Origin: Nemertoderma westbladi
Lineage: Eukaryota > Xenacoelomorpha > Nemertodermatida > Nemertodermatidae
Direction: 5' to 3'
NCBI GenBank assembly: GCA_032718475.1
Contig: JAUCBJ010007809.1
Coordinates: forward strand, 1-64,000
DNA: 64,000 nucleotides
Under the pieces are notes generated by a model. It worked only from the letters and a program-made list of their open reading frames with translations, did no database searches and was not told the origin of the DNA. Below are positions 56,857 to 64,000 of this stretch, piece after piece. Within the stretch, counting starts at the first letter, position 1. Each line of letters opens with the position of its first letter. A program made the position numbers and the translations under genes.

Positions 56857-58769
56857 TATTATTCTCTAAATCTAAATTACCACTCGGATTATTTTGCACG
56901 TTGAAATTGAAATTATTATCTGTATTTAAATTTAAATTACTGCTACTAGGTAAAGTATTTCCTGCAATAAAGATTTGATTAGAATTATCCCATACGGTAC
57001 TATTAATATTAACAACGTCTACTGTAACATTATCATTATTACCCCCCCCCCCCCCCCCCCCCCCCGCCCGTACGGTCACACCAGTTTTGGGTCTGTCGTG
57101 CGGTCCCTGTAAGTGGGGTATTAATAAATGTATCCACGGCCCCTGGCTCCTCTAAAATACTCGAGCCAGTCCCGCTTTCAGACGCCCCCGCCTGCACCAG
57201 TTGCAGCTCGCGCGCGCGCCTAATCCTATGCCCCGCAAGCTCATTTTGGCATCTCTTTAATTCCTTTCGCTCACACTCCTCCTTGGCCATTCTCTCCCTA
57301 CACTCCCGTTCGCTCTGTTCGGCCAACTCTGCCACTCTCCTAGCTTCTTCCCGTCGTCTTGCCCCACGCTCCTTGAGTTCCTTTTCCTCTATCGCCTCAT
57401 GCTCCTTACGTTCCGCCTCCTCTCTCGCCTCACGCTCCTTGCATTCTGCCTCCCTTCTCGCCTCACGCTCCTTGCGTTCCTTTTCCTCTCTCGCCTCATG
57501 CTCCTTACGTTCCGCCTCCTCTCTCGCCTCACGCTCCTTGCGTTCTGCCTCCCTTCTCGCCTCACGCTCCTTGCGTTCCGCCACACGCTCCTCTTGTTCC
57601 TTTCTCTCTATTTCCTCATACTCCCTAAGGCTTCTCAAAGCCCTTTCGGCCCTCTCTCCGGTTTCTCTAATCAATACCGTTTCCCTCTCTAGCCGCATTC
57701 TCCCCTCCTCTAACTGTTTATCCATTTCCCTCTGACCATGCTCTATCAGGTCGAGACGGTACGTGGCACCTATCTCTCTCACCAGTCTTTCTTTCGCGGA
57801 GGATGTAACAGACTTATCGGTTGTGACGGATTCCCTCTGCCTTCCCGTCCTACTAACTTTCCCCCTCCTCCCGGAACTCCCTCCGGCCGACGAGACCGAA
57901 TCCGCGGGGTCAACCTCGGATTTGCCCTCCTCAGGTCTGTTCCAACCCACTGATTTTATACCCCGGGCATCGATTAAGTATGGCCCTATGTACACTACAC
58001 TAGGTTGTATACCCCCTTGCCGCCATGAGTCATACAGTTCCTCGGCAACCCTTGTCGCTCTCTCCTCGGCCAATTCTCTCTGCCCGAAGCGCATTAGATA
58101 ATATAAATGTCTGTCCGACTTACCTAGTCCTGACTTTAGTTTTACCTCGTCTATAGCCTTCCCCTTTCTGGCCTCCTCTAGTAGTCTCCGGGTCGCGTTG
58201 TAGGCCCGTCGACGTCGATCGGAGACCCCGATGTCCTCGTCGCCGACCTCTCCTCCGTCTCTCCGGGTTCGACGTCGTACCGGCGGCCCCACCGTCGCCG
58301 TTCCGGTGGGCCGTCCGTCGCCCTCGGCCTGTGGTTGGCCCGCGACATCGGTATCGACATCTCCGTCGTCTCTCCGGGTCCGGTGTCGTACCGTCGGCCC
58401 CACCGTCGCCGTCTCGGTGGGCCGTTAGTCTCTCTCGGCCCGTGGCTGGCCCGCGACATCAGTACCTCGACCCACATCCCGTGTTGACTCGTCTTCTTCT
58501 CCCTCCATCTCGCTCTCTCCTCCTCTCGACTCGATCTCGGGTTCCAGGCGGCCCCCCTCATCCTGAGCTGCCGGATGACCCGTTACTGATGGGTCCGGCT
58601 TTGTGGGCCTGTACCGCCTGGTTGCGGCCTCGCGGATCGTTAATTCTTCTTCGTCCGGGGTCCGCGTCGGCGTTATCTCTCCCGACTGACTCATCTCGGC
58701 TTTTGTAGATTGGTGGCTGGTAGTCACTGAGTTTTAGATAGCTAGGGCGGCAGCTCTGAGTTCAATTAC

Positions 58770-59314
58770 TGTGACGGGATCCAGATGGGATCCCGGTTTA
58801 TCCGGTTTGTCAGTTCACGCGTCCCCGCTGTGTGTGAAGAGTAAAAGAGTTTCGGATGTTCGACGTGTATAATGTTTGGGTATATGGATGTAGATACGGT
58901 ATAATGGTGGACAAAGTTATTGCATATGGAAGGCGGGAGACGGTAATTGAAATCCCGGTACTTCCCTAACTGAACTATTGTAAGCTACAGTAACACCAGT
59001 AACTAGCACTGAGATAACTGAACTGGTATGATTACAGGTTACTGGTTATATTGCACGGTGGCCTTATTGCTACTCAATCGATGCCTTTCCCCCCTCCTGA
59101 TTGGTTGATACCCTTGTTGGCGCCTTTGGAGTGATCCCCTTCACTCCACCTGTTCTCTCTGGGTTAGGGGTTTGGCCCCTGACCCTCATTGTGTGGTTCA
59201 CCTTCCCATTTTGTTGGGGTGACACGAGTTGGTTATTACCCCAATCTCGTGGCCCCCAATATTGCTTATCGGCTTAACTTTTATGGGATGTTAGCGGGAT
59301 TGAATAAGCTAACA
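58770..59314 (-). repeat. Element B 5' LTR
   Basis: 545 bp, 99.4% identical by eye to the 3' LTR. On the minus strand it opens TGTTAGCTTATTC, with CATAAAAG (TATA-like) about 30 bases in. No obvious TGG-type primer-binding site follows its inner edge, so the primer tRNA cannot be named. Confidence 0.92.
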
Positions 59315-61207
59315 AATATCTCACTCCAAGAGATAGAGAATCTTAAATGAAAGTCACAAGAACAGGTAACACTTACATTTATAGCAGTAATCAGCTGTTA
59401 TATGCTACGTCTTTCTGCTGGAGATGGTTGAATTTTGATTGTGTCAGAACACCCCCTATCTGTGGCTGTCTGAGTGGAGAGATAAGTAACCTGTTTCCGT
59501 GTTAATATTGTTGTGTTCAAGAATATTTATTACAGTTTCATCGTATTGCCAAAGTGACTGGAGCTGAAGTTAACTAATGCAATAATTCACCTCAAATATC
59601 TCAGATATTTCATGAACATAATGAAGTATTAAAGCCATATCAAAATCACTGGTGTTTTTCTGCAATAATTTATCAAAATATCCTCTGATTTTTTTCAAAA
59701 ACCATATCGATTTTCATATTTATAACTTCTATCCTATTCCACGAGATAGAAAATCTTAAATGAACGTCAAAAGAACAGGTAACACTTACATTTATAGAAG
59801 TAATCAGCTTTTATTTGCTACGTCTTTCCGCTGGAGATGGATTAATTTTGATTGTGTCAGAACACCCCCTATCTGTGGCTTTCTGAGTGGAGAGATAAGT
59901 AGCCTATCTCCCTATTAATATTGCTGGTTCTAGAATATTTATTATTGTTTCATCGTATTGCTAAAGTAGCTGGAGCTAAAGTTATTATGTAATGCAATAA
60001 TTCACCTGAAATATCACAGCTATTTCATGAACATAATGAAGTATTAAAGCCATGCCAATATACTTGGTGTTTTTCTGTAATAATTTATCAAAATATCCTC
60101 ATATTTTTTAAAAAAAACATATCGATTTTAATATTTATAACTTCTAACCCACTCCACGAGATAGAGAATCTTAAATGAAAGTCAAAAGAACAGGTAACAC
60201 TTACATTTATAGCAGTAATCAGCTGTTATATGCTACGTCTTTCCGCCAGAGATGGATGAATTTTGATTGTGTCAGAACACCCACTATCTGTGGCTTTCTG
60301 AGTGGAGAGATAAGTAGCCTATCTCCCTATTAATATTGTTGGGTTCTAGAATATTTTTTATAGTTTCATCGTATTGCCAAAGTGACTGAAGTTGAAGTTA
60401 ACTCATAATACAATAATTCACCTCAAATATCTCAGCTATTTCATGAACATAATGAAGTATTAAAGCCATGTCAAAATCCTTGGACTTTTTCTGCAATAAT
60501 TTTTCAAAATATCCTCTGATTCTTTACTATAACCATATCCATTTTCATATTTATAACTTCTAACCCACTCCAAGAGATAGAGAATCTTAAATGAAAGTCA
60601 CAAGAACAGGTAACACTTACATTTATAGCAGTAATCAGCTGTTATATGCTACGTCTTTCCGCTGAAGATGAATGAATTTTGATTGTGTCAGAACACCCCA
60701 TATCTGTGGTTGTATGAGTGGAGAGATAAGTAGCCTATCTCCCTATTAATATTGTTGTGTTATAGAATACTTGTTATTGTTTCATCGTATTGCTAAAGTG
60801 GCTGGAGCTAAAGTTATTATGTAATGCAATAATTCACCTCAAATATCTCAGCTATTTCATGAACATAATGAAGTATTAAAGCCATATCAAAATCACTGGT
60901 GTTTTTCTGCAATATTTTATCAAAATATCCTCTGATTTTTTTCAAAAACCATATCGATTTTCATATTTATAACTTCTATCTCACTCCACGAGAGAGAGAA
61001 TCTTAAATGAACGTCAAAAGAACAGGTAACACTTACATTTATAGAAGTAATAAGCTGTTATTTGCTACGTCTTTCCGCTGGAGATGGATGAATTTTGATT
61101 GTGTCAGAACACCGCCTTTCTGTGGCTTTCTGAGTGGAGAGATAAGTAGCCTATCTCCCTGTTAATATTGTGGTGTTCTAGAATATTTATTATAGTTTCA
61201 TCGTATT
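59315..61207 (-). repeat. Satellite array, minus orientation
   Basis: Resumes exactly where the array at 42776-45044 stops when element B is removed. About 4.5 monomers, ending mid-monomer (TTTCATCGTATT) against the LTR of element C. Confidence 0.9.
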
Positions 61208-61768
61208 AGTGACGGAATCCACGGAGGATCCCGGTTTATCCGGTTGTTCCAATTATTCGTCCCCGCCGTGTGAGTGAAAAGTGTGAGATTAAGAGTTCTA
61301 ATATTGTTGACGCTGTAGCAGTATAAATATAATAGGATAAGCACAAACACAGTTATTGCAGTATTGAATGAGATATAAAATATAAGTGAATGATGGCAGC
61401 AGTGGACGGTATTAGAGTCACCGCTCTGCCCTAACTAACCGACTAACAGAATGAGATGACTACTGAATGATAACATGGTAGCTGGTAATATATTGCACGG
61501 GTTGGCCGTATTGCACTACCCAGCCGATGCCTTCCCCCCATTGGCTAATAACCCTGTTGTCGCCCTTTACTCTCTTCTCCCCCCGCTACTGTCACTCTCT
61601 CCCCTGGAGGTATAACCTCTGACCCCCTTTGTGTGTGTCTCCTTTGGGGCCTATTGCCCCCGCTTATTGGGTGGCACGAGGTTGATTGGTAACCAACCTC
61701 GTGCTCCCAATATTGCCTAAAAAAAAAACTTTGTGTGGGCCTGGTTAACGGAATTGAATACGCTAACA
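61208..61768 (-). repeat. Element C 3' LTR
   Basis: 561 bp. The satellite-side edge reads AGTGACGG where B has TGTGACGG, one base changed from the canonical CA end. The inner edge is followed by a run of 14 C (61769-61782), the polypurine tract on the minus strand. Confidence 0.82.
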
Positions 61769-62435
61769 CCCCCCCCCCCCCCTAGTGCGCTACAATTCCG
61801 TTGGATCCCGATCTAACATCGGGTGTGGGGTGGAATTATTTTTCCGGAGCTGGCTTTCCAGGCCGCCCCCTATGGGTATGATATCGCTACCCTGTTTACC
61901 TGGCGTACCGTGTCGGGCCGATCGCGCGCTTCTCTCACACGACTTTTGTTTCCCCAACACTTTCGCCACTCCAACTCCACTCTGTTCTCACCCTGACTCT
62001 CCTCTACTTCTTCTTACTTCCGCTCTAACTTTCGGACTTCCCTGTCCCTCACTCAGCCTCTTATTCCTCCCCCCCCCCCACACTTGAATTGCACCCGCAC
62101 TCTCCTTACGCTGTTACTCAACCCCTATCTCAGCCACTCACTCCTGACGAGCTTCACCCTCCTTCCGTGCCGTCGCACTCAAGAAGTGTGATGTCGTCCA
62201 GTGTCTCGTCCGTGATAGTATTATAGTCTATTGGTCCCCAGTCCCAGTAGCTAATTGGAAAAAGGTTATACAACTATAGTACTTACTTCGATTGTATTTA
62301 CTTGCTAAACTAATAATGATTGCTACGTACTTACATACTAATTGCACTTTTCAATTATTTAGATTACTTGAATTTGTACTTAGGAGTTCGCACGTTTTGC
62401 GTGGTGCCTTCCAGGCATGTCACATCTCTAGTTCT
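61769..62435 (-). other. 3' noncoding region of element C
   Basis: Spacer between the ORF3 stop and the LTR, closely matching 40263-40935 in inverse orientation. No ORF supported on the coding strand. Confidence 0.6.
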
Positions 62436-64000
62436 CTAGTTTGTTCCGCTCGCCTTTGGGAACCACCTTAACTCTTTCCCTCTATCGTCTTCCTCCATTG
62501 GTCGTTTCCTGGCTGCTGCCGCTCCTTTGGTCTTGTCTGCTTTCAGGCTCCTGACCTTCGCCATCACCTCTTTACTAATCCCGGTCGTCGACTCCTTGGG
62601 AGCTGGTGTTATCAGTTCCCGGTATCGCTTCGTGGGTGGCCCCTCCGAGAGGCCCTGTTGTCTCCCCCTGGTGGTGTCCCATAGGATCATTTTCATCGCC
62701 CGCGGCACATGCTCCGCCAAGAAATCTCTGAACTCCCCTCGGTTCTGTGACGTCCACCTGTCCAAATACCTCTGCGTATTTATCACCCCGGCATACGACG
62801 CCGCCGTTGCTACCTCCTGATAGGTAAATGGAAGTCTTCGCTTAATAATCTCCAGGTGGGCCTCCTGATTAATATTGAAACCCCACCGGAACTCCTGGGC
62901 CTTCCTACGTTGCCGTGTCGTGGCACCGACGTCGGTCCACTCCTCGAAGATCCTAAACTTCTCTTCTTCGTCCATCCAGTCGCACTAGCGTCCGTAGTGC
63001 CCCCGAAAGTTACACTTCAAACATCGGTTATGCAACCGTGGACACGCCCCCATCCTGTGACTTGACTCGTGGCAGTAGAGACAACTAGTTCCTTTCTGGA
63101 ACCGGTACAAACAGCTCCTTTCCTGGTGGGTTTGCCTCCCACAGTAATCGCAGCCGAGCACCCATGTCTCCCGCCCCAAGCGATCTCCGCGGTCTGTGGA
63201 GTCGCTGACGAGCGAATTTCTGGATGTTAGTGTCCCTGCCCACGTCGATCTCCTTGCCCCTCACGGGCATCGTCTCCCCGAATACTACCCGTGGTGCCAT
63301 CCCCGGTTGTTCACCCAATCTGATGGTGCTCCCCACAAAATCCATCGCCGGCTCCTAATGCACCCAGGCCCGCTTGCCGGGTCTATCCCAGAAGGCTCTC
63401 ACCCCACTGGCCGTCACCACCCTCCCGCCAACCAAGTCTGTGTCCAAGTGGCCCAACCTCCCGATGGGCGGCATCTCTCCGAACTCGTCGTCATCCTCGT
63501 CCTCCTCCGGAAGTGGCTCCAACCCCGGTATCTTAGTGGATCCACTGTGTCCCTTCCCACCTTGGCTTCCTCGCCTTCCCACAGCTCCGCAATGGCCTGT
63601 GTTCTCGACTAGTCCCAAACCGTCTGGTGCTGTCATAGCCATGACGACCGTCTGCATGTCTAGGAGGTTGGGGTGTCCAGACCGATGATTCTCTCCGCGT
63701 CATTGCGAATTGCCGATCCCACTTTCGTCGTCGACTTCTCTCTCACTAGGACTTGCACCGCCCTCGGCAGCCGGTTTAACTTCGGCCCGTCCTTCTTCCC
63801 ATACGTTCCCAGGTCAAATAGGAAAATATCCCCATTTGGCGCAGCTAAGTGTAGGAGTATGGTTCTGGCCGATCCCGCCGACCCTCCTCGTCTTCTACGG
63901 TCCCTTCGTCGTCTAGGATCATGTATCCTCCCTTGTTGACGGACTCTATGAACCTCTTCCAATCTTTCCTCGGCGACTCTCTCGCGTACTTCGGAATCCC
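62436..64000 (-). pseudogene. ORF3 of element C, near-complete but with stops
   Basis: The longest ORF3 in the window. From the window edge: an N-terminal region (motif YMILDDEGTVEDEE, a frame change, then GDIFLFDLGTYGKKDGPKLNRLPRAV in pieces), an acidic segment (EEDEDDDEFGEMPPIG), a TAG at about 63355, the knuckles CDYCGRQTHQERSC, CLYCHESSHRMGAC and CNFRGHYGR-stop-C (a TAG replacing the Gln codon at 62985), the FEEWTDV motif, the conserved tail and a basic end at 62436. A frame change near 63180 adds to the damage. It is uninterrupted where A has its long-TIR insertion. The upstream part is close to the edge, so the N-terminus may be incomplete. Confidence 0.7.

Larger units (their letters stand above)
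54241..58727 (-). pseudogene. ORF1 of element B, interrupted by a foldback transposon
   Basis: A long ORF 5' of gag that standard BEL/Pao elements lack. Pieces: 58727-58425 and 58403-57039 (same frame, separated by a TAG inside a ~111-bp duplication with DVAGQP motifs); 57079-56462 in a new frame after a G run; then the foldback insertion; then 55002-54241, of which the part below 54890 is element sequence. N-terminal region with RRRAYNATRRLLEEA and VVYIGPYLIDARGIKS; a Lys/Glu/Arg-rich heptad-like coiled coil of ~150 residues (KEREARREAERKE type) that is itself a ~40-residue repeat; WCDRTGGGG; three 15-residue Asn-rich repeats; and 20-residue GLVGHVVGRQGVAGLDRP-type repeats. Function unknown; scaffolding or oligomerisation is a guess from the coiled coil. 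Confidence 0.65.
45045..59314 (-). mobile_element. Element B: complete BEL/Pao retrotransposon
   Basis: 14.27 kb on the minus strand with 545-bp LTRs at both ends (TG...CA), flanked by AATAT at 45040-45044 and 59315-59319. The LTRs differ at three positions (45104, 45209, 45247 and their partners), so the insertion is young. Order from the 5' LTR: ORF1 (with a foldback transposon), gag-pol, hairpin, hairpin-motif array, ORF3, G-rich polypurine tract, 3' LTR. Without the foldback the element is ~12.7 kb, long for BEL/Pao. Defects: a stop and frame changes in ORF1, a frameshift near the end of pol, and a stop and deletion in ORF3. Confidence 0.93.
61208..64000 (-). mobile_element. Element C: 3' part of a BEL/Pao retrotransposon
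   Basis: Minus-strand copy of the A/B/D family running out of the window. Visible: 3' LTR, polypurine C/G tract, 3' noncoding region and ORF3. Gag-pol, if present, lies beyond 64000. Very close to element A in LTR, ORF3 and adjoining satellite. Confidence 0.85.

Overview
The window is animal repeat DNA, with no host gene, rRNA gene or confident tRNA gene that I can support. Nearly all of it is nested transposable elements in, or beside, arrays of one ~415-bp satellite. The dominant elements are BEL/Pao LTR retrotransposons (BEL/Pao-type gag, DSGA protease, YVDD reverse transcriptase, HHCC/DDE integrase). That superfamily is known only from metazoans and is absent from mammals and birds, so I infer an invertebrate or a lower chordate. 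The species cannot be told from this sequence.

Layout. 1-5450 (+): element G, a BEL/Pao relic (integrase, then a zinc-knuckle ORF3). 5450-7381: unassigned DNA with a tRNA-like stretch and an LTR-like promoter. 7382-9775: satellite (+). 9776-24273: element D, a decayed BEL/Pao copy on the minus strand. D contains a LINE (about 15400-18860), which itself carries a TTAA-flanked element (17222-18144), and D's LTR is split by a Ty3/Gypsy element, E (18923-24032). 24274-30496: satellite (-), interrupted by two TG...CA elements with 5-bp duplications (24842-27436 and 29079-30364). 31077-41485: element A (+), a 5'-truncated BEL/Pao copy with a long-TIR element in its ORF3 (36936-39620) and a MITE inside that (38349-39186). 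41486-45044: satellite, switching orientation near 42775. 45045-59314: element B (-), a complete BEL/Pao insertion with near-identical LTRs and a foldback transposon in its 5' ORF. 59315-61207: satellite (-). 61208-64000: element C (-), 3' half only, running off the window.

Elements A, B, C and D are one BEL/Pao family with an unusual plan: 5' ORF1 (repeat- and coiled-coil-rich) - gag - protease - RT - RNase H - integrase - conserved RNA-type hairpin - ORF3 (three CCHC zinc knuckles and a conserved tail) - purine tract - LTR. The more distant element G also has a three-knuckle ORF after its integrase, with a matching motif after the third knuckle. A second zinc-knuckle ORF in the env position therefore seems to be a conserved trait of two BEL/Pao lineages, and I rate it the most interesting signal here.

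Several insertions can be dated relative to each other and bounded exactly, because the window also holds the empty site or because removal restores the host sequence. This applies to B, E, the TTAA element, the long-TIR element and the two elements in the satellite. A and C meet the satellite at the same base and share rare satellite variants, which points to a large inverted duplication.
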